A DNA stretch of 64,000 bases from Nilaparvata lugens (GCF_014356525.2 NC_052517.1:828973-892972), one strand, 5' to 3'. Counted from the stretch's first letter, positions 33,110-44,165 are shown. Notes: generated by a model from the letters alone, not told the origin. Numbers and translations are program-made.

Positions 33110-33626
33110 TTTCAGCAGTAAGTCTTCCAATTTTCAAAAAAAGATTGAAATATTGGTTGTTTGAAATAAGTGAGGAGGAGACTGTGGCTCTGGTCTTGGC
33201 GGGCGGCGGACTCACCTGACTTCATAATTAACATGACTTTTACTGACTCTATACCAATACTGACTGACTCTATACGATACAGACTGGCTATATACGATAC
33301 AGACGGACTTTACAATACAGAATGACTTCTGCGATACAAAACTATGACATTCATTTGAATGAAATTACCCTCATGAATTGAATTAATTTTGCCTCTCTTT
33401 CTTCTCCCCCTTCATAAGGATTCACTATACCTACTTGAAATTTCAACTCGAGTCTACGCACAGGCCACAGTGCCCATGTAGACTCATTCCATAACCTATA
33501 ATATGGAAACTTAATTTAAGTACATAATTATTCGTATTTTATATTTTATATTATTCATCATTTGTGTACTTACTGTATTTTTGGAATAAAGAATATTCTT
33601 GATTGATTGATTGATTGATTGATTGA
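33110..33626 (+). mobile_element. LINE 3' end: ORF2 C-terminus, 3' UTR, (GATT)n tail
   Basis: The reading VSLPIFKKRLKYWLFEISEE then ETVALVLAGGGLT-stop (to about 33220) matches the S...FK.RLK.WL motif that closes reverse-transcriptase ORFs of jockey/CR1-type LINEs. A 3' UTR with AATAAAG follows and ends in (GATT)n at about 33600-33626. The copy is 5' truncated; its left edge is uncertain. Confidence 0.7.
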
Positions 33627-33639
33627 CATAATTTAGGGT

Positions 33640-34365
33640 TGTATGGCAGAGAGGACCATGAGTCCTAACTACGCCCTAATAAAGGCAAATAGCCAATCAA
33701 TCAATCTACTTCCAAATCTATCTACATCTGAATCTACATCTACATCTTCTTATTCTTCTTCTTCTTCTTCCTGCTTCTTTTTCTTCTTTTATTCCTCCTG
33801 TCTTCTTCTTCTTCTCATTCATCTTCTTCTTCTTCGTCTTCTTCTTATTCTTCTTCTTCTTCTTCTTCTTCTTCCTCTTCTCCTCCTCCTCCTGCCTTCA
33901 TCTTCTTTTTCTCCTCCTGTCTTCTTCACCATCATCAATCATCTTCTTCTTCTTCTTCTTCTTCTTCTTCTTCTTCTTCTTCTTCTTCTTCTGCTCCTCC
34001 TCCTCCTCCTCCTCCTCCTCCTCCTGTCTTCTTCATCAACATCATCATCATCATCATCATCATCTTCTTCTTCTTCATCTTCATCATCATCATCATCATC
34101 ATCTTCTTCTTCTACTTCTTTTTCTACTACTTCTTCTTCCTGCTTCTTCTTCTTCTTCTTCTTCTCCTCCTCCTCCTGCCTTCTTCTTCTTCTTCTACTA
34201 CATCTTCTTCCTGCTTCTTCTTCTCTTCTTTTCTTATTTTTCTCCTCCTGTCTTCTTCTTCTTCTTCCACTTCTTCTACTACTTCTTCTTCTTTTTCCTT
34301 CTCTAATTCTTCTTCTTCTTCTTCTTCTTCTTCTTCTTCTTCTTCAAAGACCCCCCCCACCAAGA
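33640..34365. repeat. Long polypyrimidine (TCT/TCC/TCA)n tract
   Basis: About 0.6 kb of CTT, CTC and CAT triplets, beginning right after a retroelement-like tail (CTAATAAAGGCAAATAGCCA, ATCAATCAATC). It creates a 247-codon poly-Leu/poly-Ser frame and an antisense poly-Glu frame, neither a gene. Confidence 0.92.
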
Positions 34366-34385
34366 CAATTATTGACTAGACAATG

Positions 34386-34560
34386 AATTGGGGCAAGCGA
34401 AGCAAGTCTATTATTAATATCTACGAGGGAATTCAACAGGGGGGGGGCGGAGCACCCTGAATGGAAACACCATGTCGCGAGCGTAGCCAGCCTGCATTCT
34501 TATAGAGCAGGCGAGCGAAACGAGCCTGCTGAAATTAGACGGGGGGGGGGGGCCCGGTCT
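34386..34560. repeat. GC-richer fragment with G runs
   Basis: GGGCAAGCGAAGCAAG, GCAGGCGAGCGAAACGAGCC and runs of 9 and 12 G at about 34440 and 34540. It resembles the arms of the CTAGCCGTCAGGCTCG element. Confidence 0.6.
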
Positions 34561-34685
34561 GACTACATAAAATTTTTGTAAGTAATGATAGAAAATAAAA
34601 TAGATTAAAGTTTTATAACAGTAGTATTTGGAGAAATAGAACAAGGTGTCGGGTGTCCTGTCCTGATCTACACTTTCTTGTAAAA

Positions 34686-35165
34686 ATAAAAAAATCTGGT
34701 GTGGCGCACTCACACAACTTTCCTTGCCGTTATGAAAATTAATCACCTGACGCTAGTGTTCCCGCGCATCTCAAGTCTACTATTCAAAGATTTGAGCCAG
34801 CTGGTGACAGGGCAATAACGCTGGAGACACACATGAGGTCTGCTATCTCTTCATAGTGAATGATTTAATAGAATCAACAATAATTTGCAATTGAATAATC
34901 ACATTTTCTCGAATTTAAAGCTTATTTTCAATTTTAGGTGAAAATGTTACTGAACATTAATTGTAGAGATTTTCATGCTCAATCTACTCCACTTGATTTT
35001 TTTTGTTTCAATTGTATCTGGAGCTGATAATTGGGAATCTATCTGCATTGATGGGGCGAAGCTCCTGAAATTTTTACAGATATGAGACTGTGGCAGTTGA
35101 TAGAGCTTATCGATGACTATTTTAGGTATGAATTTGATCAAAATCGTTGGAGCCGTTTCCGGCTC
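34686..35165 (-). repeat. F3 right-end fragment
   Basis: AAAATCTGGTGTGGCGCACT and CACACAACTTTCCTTGCC start; GACGCTAGTGTTCCCGCGCA follows. Nearly identical to 58148-58640. Confidence 0.85.
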
Positions 35166-35227
35166 ATATTAAATTATTCATATTAAATGAAAAGACTAAG
35201 AAATTGTCAAAAACCACAGATTTTGTT

Positions 35228-35392
35228 GAAATTTAGAAAGACCGGTTTCGGTTGTTACACCATTGTCAATCTCTGATAAACGAGAGCAGCAAATAAAAAT
35301 ATATTAATAGTGTAAATTCTGCTGCTCTTGTATTTAGTTTTAGTTTATCAGAGATTGACAATGGTGTAACAACCGAACCGGTCTTTCTAAAT
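35228..35392. mobile_element. Foldback element AGAAAGACCGGTTTCGGTTG
   Basis: Inverted arms ACACCATTGTCAATCTCTGA / TCAGAGATTGACAATGGTGT; about 165 bp. Confidence 0.88.
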
Positions 35393-35440
35393 GTGTGTGT
35401 AACTGGCTTAATAAGAAGGAACAATATAGTGAAATAATAA

Positions 35441-36150
35441 CTAGTAGTTCTGTGAACAGTAGACCTCGCGCAGTTATAAACCACAGTCTCCTCTAATACT
35501 GTCCATCAGAGTAAATTCTGTCCTGTCCTGTCGTGTCGGCGAGATATCGGTGTATAAACGACTAATTGCTGTTTCGGTTGTTGTATCGACAATGCTAATA
35601 ATTTGTTGTAAACAGCTATGCTACTATCATCAAAAGCTTACCGAGTTGAAAGCAGAGAAAAGTCGGGAGAAAATACTATACTACTTCAAGTTATCAATTG
35701 CATGCCTCACTGCATGCAATTAATAGTCCACACAACAGCTGTTTTTTCACTAAGTTACATTGAGATATTGAATTGCATGCGTCATTGCTTGCAATTTATA
35801 ATCTACTCGACAGCTGACTACTAGACCTCACGCATTATTCTCATCCACAAGTACCTGATTGAAACTATAGACCTTATGGAAATACAGCAATAGACTGGCT
35901 TCTCCACACATCTGTGTAATCACTTGTCAGCTGATTATGATGAATAATTCTATAGTCTGATTTTTACTCTAATATTGGCGTATGAAGGAGGCTCCTTTTC
36001 CTTTTATATTATCCTTGAAATGCAAAATTTCCAAAAACCTTGTATATACGTCGACGCGCAATTAAAAAGGAACATACCTGTCAAATTTCATGAAAATCTA
36101 TTACCGCGTTTCGCCGTGAATGCGCAACATATAAACATTTAAACATTTAG
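35441..36150 (-). mobile_element. F2 element, inverse, main part
   Basis: ACTAGTAGTTCTGTGAACAG to GCGCAACATATAAACATTTA. The missing distal piece (CGACTTGAATCTTAGACC) appears at 37111-37165. Confidence 0.85.
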
Positions 36151-36275
36151 GGCTGGTTTCCGAGCTCGAGATTTAGCCAACGGGACTACGCCCCGTTTTG
36201 GAAAGCCAATTTTCTGACTCCAGCTGTTTAAAGTCTAGGACTTGGCTAAATCCCGAGCTCGGAAACCAGCCCTAA
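36151..36275. mobile_element. F7 element at the centre of an inverted F2 pair
   Basis: GGGCTGGTTTCCGAGCTCGA to TCGGAAACCAGCCC. Itself palindromic; its flanks AACATTTA / TAAATGTT continue as F2 in opposite directions. Confidence 0.85.
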
Positions 36276-36580
36276 ATGTTTAAATGTTTATATGTTGCGC
36301 ATTCACGGCGAAACGCGGTAATAGATTTTCATGAAATTTGACAGGTATGTTCCTTTTTAAATTGCGCGTCGACGTATATACAAGGTTTTTGGAAATGTTG
36401 CATTTCAAGGATAATATAAAAGGAAAAGGAGCCTCCTTCATACGCCAATATTAGAGTGAAAATCAGACTATAGAGTTATTCATCATAAATCAGCTGTCGA
36501 GTAGATTATAAATTGCAAGCAATGACGCATGCAATTCAATATCTCAATGTAACTTAGTGAAAAAACAGCTGTTGTGTGGT
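36276..36580 (+). mobile_element. F2 fragment, forward
   Basis: ATGTTTAAATGTTTATATGT onwards to AACAGCTGTTGTGTG. It pairs with 35945-36150. Confidence 0.85.
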
Positions 36581-36671
36581 AAAGTTTCAGATATTTTGAA
36601 TTATCTAGGAATGTCTAATTTCGTCAAGGAAAAACGTTTCCAATTATAGAAATGAGAAAATAAAAACTACG

Positions 36672-37108
36672 ACTACTGTTATAAAAGCTGCGACTACGTC
36701 CCGTTTTGGAAAGCCAATTTTCTGACTTCAGCTGTTTAAAGTCTAGGACTTGGCTCGTATAGATCAGCTGATAGTTGCAGTGATAGTAGTTTTAATTTTT
36801 CTGCTCAAAATTTTCAAGTTTATTTCAATATTATTGAAACTTTCGGATTGTTTAGTGTTATTTCCGGCTCTTATCAACCCTTCGAAATTCAAAATTCATC
36901 AGTCATATCTGGAATACGTATTCTCTGAGTGTTAATCTTTGGTGAAAACAGAAATTTTAACTTAACCTCACTTTGGACTATTTATGCCAAAATCAAGGAT
37001 TTGAAGAAGTTTTGGGCAATTGCCTGTTTCTCTTTCCAAATATTGTGTTTGTGACTGTTCTAATAAATAAATAAATAAATAAATCCCGAGCTCGGAAACC
37101 GGCCATAA
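36672..37108. mobile_element. F7 right half split by R2
   Basis: The F7 motif GACTTGGCT-AAATCCCGAGC is split by an R2 retroelement at about 36757-37085, which ends (AATA)n. This gives R2 a size of about 330 bp. Confidence 0.82.
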
Positions 37109-37222
37109 GAGAAATGCCAAACCGTCGACTTGAATCTTAGACCTTACTTCGCCCGGTCAATAATCAATAATTAGAGAGTAAGTTTGTAGAATATTTGAAT
37201 TTACCAGTGATGAGTAATGAGT

Positions 37223-37396
37223 TCATAGCTCGATCTCGTCCATGGTGCGGCTGAGTCGATGGCTGTCGATACGTCTGCGCTGACTTCGTCTGACTGCATC
37301 CGCCCGTCTGTAGGGCTCCGACTTGAGGCCAAGCAGGATGTCCTCCAACGCTCCGTTGTAGACCTCGTCCTGATGCAGCAGTTTCTTCTCTTGTAC
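37223..37396 (-). CDS. Frl: Frl formin, C-terminal DAD exon and stop
   Basis: Acceptor TTTGTCGCAG, 57 codons and TGA. It starts [20 protein letters not shown] and continues [20 protein letters not shown] to the end TMDEIEL. This is the diaphanous autoregulatory domain: an amphipathic ALEDILLGL helix plus a basic RRSQRRR cluster, which in formins binds the N-terminal DID to hold the protein closed. It is very similar to the insect Frl tail as I know it. The FH2 exons expected just upstream are not in the window. Confidence 0.93.
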   Translation of the reverse strand, partial: VQEKKLLHQDEVYNGALEDILLGLKSEPYRRADAVRRSQRRRIDSHRLSRTMDEIEL

Positions 37397-37409
37397 CTGC
37401 GACAAACAG

Positions 37410-37446
<37 letters not shown>

Positions 37447-37529
37447 GAACTTGATTTATTGAGTTTAATTTGCTACACTTCGTCCTAGTAGTACTCTAGT
37501 CACTTCTCTAGCACCTAAGGCCTACCATA

Positions 37530-38010
37530 CAAGTTTCGATCGGCTCGAAGGCCCGGACTGTTCAGTCCAGGCCTTGACGCTGGTGTGGCCTCAAGGTCAC
37601 AAGAAATTCAGAGGCCCGGCCCGAAGGCGGATTAATTTTAATTCCTCTTGAGACAGAGCTGAACGTGAGCGGGGAAACCTTGTCGATCGGCTCGAAGGCC
37701 CGGTGACACTGGTGTGGCCTCAAGGCCGGCTTCTGGCCTCACTGGAATCCAAAGAGACCCGGCCCGAAGGCGGATTAATTTTAATTCCTCTTGAGACAGA
37801 GCTGAACGTGAGTGGGGAAACCTGGTCGATCGGCTTGAAGGCCCGGACTGTTCAGTCCAGGCATTGACACTGGTGTGGCCTCAAGGCCGGCTTCTGGCTC
37901 ACTGGAACCCAAAGAGACCCGGCCCGAAGGCGGATTAATTTTAATTCCTCTTGAGACAGAACTGAACGTGAGTGGGGAAACCTGGTTTCGCCTGAAGGCC
38001 AAAACACCCG
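37530..38010. repeat. GC-rich ~145-bp tandem repeat
   Basis: GATCGGCTCGAAGGCCCGG at about 37538, 37685 and 37828, with CCCGGCCCGAAGGCGGATTA and CTCTTGAGACAGAGCTGAAC in each unit. Much higher in GC than its surroundings; no splice-supported frame. Confidence 0.88.
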
Positions 38011-38239
38011 CTCTTCCCCCTCCACCATATTTTCTACCCTCGGTCAACACGTTTTGCATATGTTGAGATATAAAATTTACCTTCTTTTACTTCTCTTCTC
38101 TTCTTTGCCTGCCTATTACATGGGAAACCATAGTGGCTAGGTATCTTCCTCTCTTTTTTTCTCTTCTCCAACACACCCAACCACAAAACCAATGGTTTTT
38201 TATATTTGTAACATTTTATTTGTTTCATAATTCTTTGTA

Positions 38240-38515
38240 AAATTTTGTTTTGTCTTGTTTTGTGTGTTATGAATAGAAAAATTATTCGAAAAATCGATTT
38301 CTTGAAAGAATAAGAATAAGAATGTTTATTTCGCCAAAATTACATAGTTACAAAACATGAATGATACATACAAAATGCATAATAAAAATGTAAATTATAA
38401 TAGATCTAAATGATTTGGCACAGCCAGCAAAGTTAAACTTGTGCGCTAGCTGTGAGTTCATAAAGTTTTCATAAGTTACTTATTGCTATCTATTGATAGA
38501 AAATGAGAGGAAAAT
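38240..38515. other. Retroelement-like tail and AT-rich sequence
   Basis: AAGAATGTTTATTTCGCCAA and TGCATAATAAAAATG look like an inverse non-LTR 3' end. No gene seen. Confidence 0.45.
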
Positions 38516-38518
38516 GGT

Positions 38519-39205
38519 ACGGCCTGGGTTTCTTCTCTGATTCGCTCCTTCAGTTCTTGCAAAGTGTTTGTGCGATGTTTGAAACTCTATTTTTGAGGTA
38601 ACCCCATAGGAAAAATCTCATATGCTTGAATCGGGTGAGCATGCCGGCCACCTCAAGTCCACCCTTGATGAGATAGGCCGCCACCCTGGCAACATTTGTC
38701 TCAACACATTCATTCAAATGCGCCCTGTGTGGGCTGTACCTTCATCCTGCTGAAACCATATTTCTCCCAGGTCATGTTGCTCAGTAAGTTCTTTCAATTT
38801 GGGGCGCAGAAACGTTTGTAGCATTGTCACATAACGCTGGGAGGTGACATTTATTTTATTTATTTATTCATAGACAATAGATGCAATGCAGGTAAAAACA
38901 ACAGCATTCGCCCAAAACTGTTTTAAGCCTTAATTGGAATACACGGTCTAGAGGTTATGTAAATAATAACTTAATTCACACACTATTTCAAGTCCAAAAA
39001 ATGTATGTACTACAATAATTTTAGATTTATCAGATTAATTAATTTCAAAATACAAATCCAAACCAAAATCTTCCTTCACAATCTCGAAAAATATTAAAAA
39101 TTTCACTTAAATCCACAAATTATACTCATGTTAAAATTCTAAACATGTTAAAATAATTATTATTGACGGTGATGTTGCCGCATTCTCGAACAACTAAGGC
39201 CAGCT
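38519..39205 (-). pseudogene. Tc1/mariner-superfamily transposase remnant, interrupted
   Basis: Read on the minus strand, 38850 down to 38519 gives VTSQRYVTMLQTFLRP, then IWFQQDEGTAHTGRI (the second catalytic Asp block, usually FQQDGA.AHT), then a shifted frame with FFLWGYLKN. Several frame shifts and stops are present. An upstream piece (FENAATSP) reappears at about 39165-39200, split off by a retroelement tail at about 38851-39160 that contains TTATTTATTTATTCATAG. Non-functional as read. Confidence 0.8.
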
Positions 39206-39235
39206 CACCCGATTCAATTATAGGCTATGCGATCT

Positions 39236-40330
39236 TTTACTTTCCTTGCCCTACTACCATAGGTAAGGAAAGTATTGCTTTCCAAAAAAAATTAAGGTAC
39301 CCTATTTTCAAGTTTTCTATACGTTTCAAGGTCCCCTGAGTCTAAAAACATGATTTTTGTGTTGGTCTGTGTGTGTGTGTGTGTGTGGTGTTGGTGTGTG
39401 TGTGTGTGGTGTGTGTGTGTGTGTGGTGTTGTGTATGTGTGTATGTCTGTGAACACGATAACTCCATTCCTAATCAACCGATTGACTTGAAATTTTAAAC
39501 TTAAGGTCCTTATACCATGAGGATCTGACAATAAGAAATTCAATAAAGTTGAATTCAAAATGGCGGAAAAAATGGCGGATAATTACTAAAAAACCATGTT
39601 TTTCACGGTTTTCTCAAAAACGGCTCTAACGATTTTCTTCAAATTTATACCATGGATAGCTATTTATAAGCCCTATCAACTGACATGAGTCTCATTTCTG
39701 GGAAAATTGCAGGAGCTCCGTAATATTCTTGTGAAAAATGGCGGATAATCACTAAAAAACCATGTTATTCACGGTTTTCTCGAAAACGGCTCTAACGATT
39801 TTCTTCAAATTTATACCATGGAGAGCTATTTATAAGCCCTATCACTGACATGAGTCTCATTTCTGGGAAAATTGCAGAAGCTCCTCCGTAATATTCTTGT
39901 GAAAAATGGCGGATAATCACTAAAAAAACCATGTTTTTCACGATTTTCTCAAAATAACTTGACGATTTTTTTCAAATTCATACTCGTATAGTTATTTATA
40001 AGCTCTATTAACTGGCATGTCTCCTTTCTGGGAAACTAATGGGGGGTCCACCCATCCTTGAAAAATGGACTTTGTAACCTCCTTCTCGTGCATGAGGTAG
40101 GTAGGTAGAGTAGTTAGTTCATGAGAAGAACACATAGTCGAGATATTTCATCTGTAGAACAGCTGTTTGGACGACTTTAAAAAATGACTAGAAAAAAAAC
40201 ATCGAATTTCACAATTTACACAAAGGAAAAAAGTACTCTGAAAACAATTATATAATGCACATATACAAAAGTCTGATCGTAGTTTCAAAAATTTGCAAGG
40301 AAAGTTGTGTGAGTGTACACACAGATTTTT
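39236..40330 (+). repeat. F3 element, full length
   Basis: The hairpin end is followed by (GT)n at 39365-39445, ATGGCGGAAAAAATGGCGGA, three ~165-bp units and the right end AAGGAAAGTTGTGTGAGTGT. The right end touches a transposase fragment. Confidence 0.88.
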
Positions 40331-40403
40331 CTATGGGGTTACCTCAAAAATAAAGTTTTCAAAGATCGCCCACACACCTTGGAAGAACTAAAGAAGCGAA
40401 TCA
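40325..40403 (+). pseudogene. Second transposase fragment, cut by the gap
   Basis: Plus-strand reading FLWGYLKNKVFKDRPHTLEE then LKKRI is open up to the gap. This is the DDE-domain C-terminal part of the same transposase family as the remnant at 38.5-39.2 kb, ending at almost the same codon. It abuts the right end of an F3 element at about 40330. Confidence 0.75.
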
Positions 40404-40503
40404 NNNNNNNNNNNNNNNNNNNNNNNNNNNNNNNNNNNNNNNNNNNNNNNNNNNNNNNNNNNNNNNNNNNNNNNNNNNNNNNNNNNNNNNNNNNNNNNNN
40501 NNN
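40404..40503. other. Assembly gap (100 N)
   Basis: Exactly 100 N, the usual placeholder for a gap of unknown length. The left side ends inside a transposase fragment and the right side begins inside a ~177-bp satellite. It lies between Frl exons D and E. Confidence 0.98.
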
Positions 40504-42880
40504 CATACACAGCATCACAATTGATACAAAACTTCAAATACTCTGCTCACCTCCTCAGTGTGTCCTCGCGGTTGTGGTTAAGCAACACAGCATATCTTCT
40601 TAAGCTATCTTTTCTCTATGCTATCTATAACCATAAATGATACAGTATCAACACAACATGATACAGTATCATATCAACTTCATACACAGCATCACAATTT
40701 GATACAAAACTTCAAATACTCTGCTCACTCCTCAGTTTGTCCGCGGTTGTGGTTAAGCAACACAGCATATCTTCTTAAGCTATCTTTTCTATCGCTATCT
40801 ATAACCATAAATGATACAGTATCAACACAACATGATACAGTATCATATCAACTTCATACACAGCATCACAATTTGATACAAAACTTCAAATACTCTGCTC
40901 ACCTCCTCAGTTTGTCCTCGCGGTTGTGGTTAAGCAACACAGCATATCTTCTTAAGCTATCTTTTCTCTATGCTATCTATAACATAAATGATACAGTATC
41001 AACACAACATGATACAGTATCATTATCAACTTCATACACAGCATCACAATTTGATACAAAACTTCAAATACTCTGCTCACTACTCAGTTTGTCCTCGCGG
41101 TTGTGGTTAAGCAACACAGCATATCTTCTTAAGCTATCTTTTCTCTATGCTATCTAAACCATAAATGATACAGTATCAACACAACATGATACAGTATCAT
41201 ATCAACTTCATACACAGCATCACAATTTGATACAAAACTTCAAATACTCTGCTCACCTCCTCAGTTTGTCCTCGCGGTTGTGGTTAAGCAACACAGCATA
41301 TCTTCTTAAGCTATCTTTTCTCTATGCTATCTATAACCATAAATGATACAGTATCAACACAACATGATACAGTATCATATCAACTTCATACACAGCATCA
41401 CAATTTGATACAAAACTTCAAATACTCTGCTCACCTCCTCAGTTTGTCCTCGCGGTTGTGGTTAAGCAACACAGCATATCTTCTTATGCTATCTTTTCTC
41501 TATGCTATAACCATGAATGATACAGTATCAACACAACATGATACAGTATCATATCACTTCATACACGCAGCATCACAACTTGATACAAACATTCAAATAC
41601 TCTGCTCAACTCCTCAGTTTGTCCTCGCGGTTGTGTTAAGCAACACAGCATATCTTCTTATGCTATCTTTCTTATGCTATCTATAACCATGAATGATACA
41701 GTATCAACACAACATGATACAGTATCATATCAACTCATACACAGCATACACAACTTGATACAAAACTTCAAATACTCTGCTCAACTCCTCAGTTTGTCCT
41801 CGCGGTTGTGGTTAAGCAACACAGCATATCTTCTTATGCTATCTTTTATCTATACTATCTATAACCATAAATGATAAAGTCTCAACACAACATGATACAG
41901 TATCATCTCAACTTGATACACAGCATCACAATTTGATACAAGACTTACAAACTTTGAATGAATTCTACAAACCATGGCGTATCTTCTTATGCTATATTTT
42001 CTCTATGGTACGATGTTATTCCTAATAAAAAAAAAAAAAATCACAGAGGTAATAAAAAATATGAAGAGGAACACAATATGATACAGTATCAACACATCAT
42101 GATACAGTATCATCTCAACTTCATACACAGCATCACAATTTGATACAAGACTTGCAAACTTTGAATGAATTTTACAAACCATGGCATATCTTCTTATGCT
42201 ATCTTTTCTCCATGGTACAATGTTACTCCAAATAAATAAAAAAAATCACAGAGGAAATAAAAAATATGAAGAGGAACACAATATGATACAGTATCAACAC
42301 ATCATGATACAGTAGCATTTAAACTTGATACACAGCATCAAAATTTGATACAAGACTTCCAAACTATGAATGAATTTTACAAACCATGGCATATCTTCTT
42401 ATGCTATCTTTTCTCCATGGTACAATGTTACTCCAATTAAAAAAATTCACAGAGGAAATAAAAAATATGAAGAGGAACACTATATGATACAGTATCAACA
42501 CATCATCTAAACTTGATACACAGCATCACAATGTGATACAAATCATCCAAACTTTGAATGAATTACAAACCATGACGTATCTTTTCTCTATGGTACTAAG
42601 TTACTCCTAATAAAAAAATAAAAATACTCAGAGAAAAAAAAAAGAAGAGAAACACAATATGATACAGTATCACCATACTATGATACAGTATTATCTCAAC
42701 TTGATACACAACACTACAATTTGATACCAAAATTTTCAAACTTTGAATGAATTCTACAAACCATGGCGTATCTTCTATCTTCTTATGCTATATTTCCTCT
42801 ATGGTACGATGTAAATAAGAAAATAAGAAAAATATGAATTCACAGAGGAAATAAATAAAAATTATAGAGAGGAAACTCAC
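40504..42880 (+). repeat. ~177-bp satellite with paired GATACAGTATC
   Basis: GATACAGTATCAACACAACA starts units at 40639, 40813, 40990, 41167, 41345, 41519, 41695 and 41874 (174-179 bp). Each unit has TTTGTCCTCGCGGTTGTGG and GCTATCTTTTCTCTATGC. From about 41880 the units become longer, AT-richer and degenerate until Frl exon D. The left edge is the assembly gap. Confidence 0.94.
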
Positions 42881-43029
42881 GTGATACAAGGTTGGTGATA
42901 CGCTCCTCGGAGGCGGTGGTAGAGGGGGGAGAGCGTTGCTCGTAGTGCATCATCTGTAGGCGAAAACTGAGATAGTTGACAAGCGAATTGAGGCCCTGGT
43001 TTTCTTCGTTTAAAAATTCGCGTACCCAT
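42881..43029 (-). CDS. Frl: Frl formin, GBD/DID-linker exon D
   Basis: Acceptor TTGGTTTCAG, donor TCAC|GTGAGT; 149 bp. It encodes WVREFLNEENQGLNSLVNYL, then SFRLQMMHYEQRSPPS, then a variable linker TTASEERITNLVS. WVREFLNEEN.GL..LV.YLSF is diagnostic for FRL/FMNL. The exon ends in phase 1, whereas the next Frl exon found (37223-37396) starts in phase 0. They therefore cannot be adjacent exons with these splice sites; the armadillo, coiled-coil, FH1 and FH2 exons should lie between. Confidence 0.94.
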
Positions 43030-43100
43030 CTGAAACCAACAGAAAATCAACAATAATACAATAAGTAGTCAGGTAACAAACTAAAAAATCAACTAAGACC

Positions 43101-44165
43101 TTTAGTGAGGTCCACGTTATAATGGCAGTATTTGACTAGTAGTTCTGTGAAAAGTAGACCTCACGCAGTATTCTCATCCACAAGTACCAGATTGAAACTA
43201 TAGACCTTATGGAAATACAGCAATAGACTGGTTTCACCACACATCTGTGTAATCACTTGTCAGCTGATTTATGATGAATAATTCTATAGTCTGATTTTTA
43301 CTCTAATATTGGCGTATGAAGGAGGCTCCTTTTTCCTTTCATATTATCCTTGAAATGCAAAATTTCCAAAAACCTTGTATATACGTCGAAGCGCAATTAA
43401 AAAAGGAACATACCTGTCAAATTTCATGACAATCTATTACCACGTTTCACCGTACATGCGCAACATATAAACATTCAAACATTTAAACATTCATACATGC
43501 AAACATTTAAGCATTAAGAAAAATGCCAAACCGTCGACTTGAATCTTAGACCTCACTTCGCTCGGTCAATTAACATTGGTGTTGCTATCCTTGTCTATCA
43601 TTCCACAAAGCAGATAGCTCTATCATGTCTTGTATCAAATTATGGTGTTGTGTATCAAGTTGAGATGATACTGTATCATATTGTGTTGATACTGTATCAT
43701 ATTGTCGAACACTAATTGCTATAGTGAGGTCCACGTTATAATGGCAGTATTTGATTAACATTGGTGTTGCTATCCTTGTCTATCATTCCACAAAGATGAT
43801 AGCGTTATCCTGTCTTGTATCAAATTATGTTCTTGTTTATCAAGTTGAGATGATACTGTATCATATTGTCGAATAATATCAAAATACTAATTGCTACAAT
43901 GAGGTCCACGTTATAATGGCAGTATTTGATTAACATTGGTGTCTGTTTTGTATCAAATTATGATGTTGTGTATCAAGTTGAGATGATACTGTATCAAATT
44001 GTGTTGATACTGTATCATATTGTCGAACACTAATTGCTACAGTGAGGTCCACGTTATAATGGTAGTATTTGTTTAACATTGGTGTTGCTATCCTTGTCTA
44101 TCATTCCATGAAGCAGATAGCTCTATCCTTTTCCAAATCCGCACCGTTGCCAAATCGTCTGTATG
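43101..44165. repeat. F1-derived tandem array with F2 insertion
   Basis: GAGGTCCACGTTATAATGGC at 43107, 43727, 43891 and 44046, with GATACTGTATC blocks between. Confidence 0.85.
43133..43571 (-). mobile_element. F2 element, inverse, complete
   Basis: CTAGTAGTTCTGTGAAAAGT to CTTCGCTCGGTCAATTA, about 438 bp. It splits an F1 unit (GGCAGTATTTGA / TTAACATTGG). Confidence 0.9.

Noticed and set aside
33643..34386. A 247-codon open frame rich in Leu and Ser
   Set aside because: It is a translation of (CTT/CTC/CAT)n simple sequence; the antisense poly-Glu frame is the same artefact. No splice sites or normal composition.
37875..38066. Coding exon in the GC-rich block upstream of the Frl tail
   Set aside because: The sequence is a ~145-bp tandem repeat; the peptide repeats with it and does not resemble formin domains.
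40618..41686. Open frames of 120-179 codons with repeated protein sequence
   Set aside because: They are read-throughs of the ~177-bp satellite; frame is lost whenever a unit differs by one base, and units vary from 174 to 179 bp.
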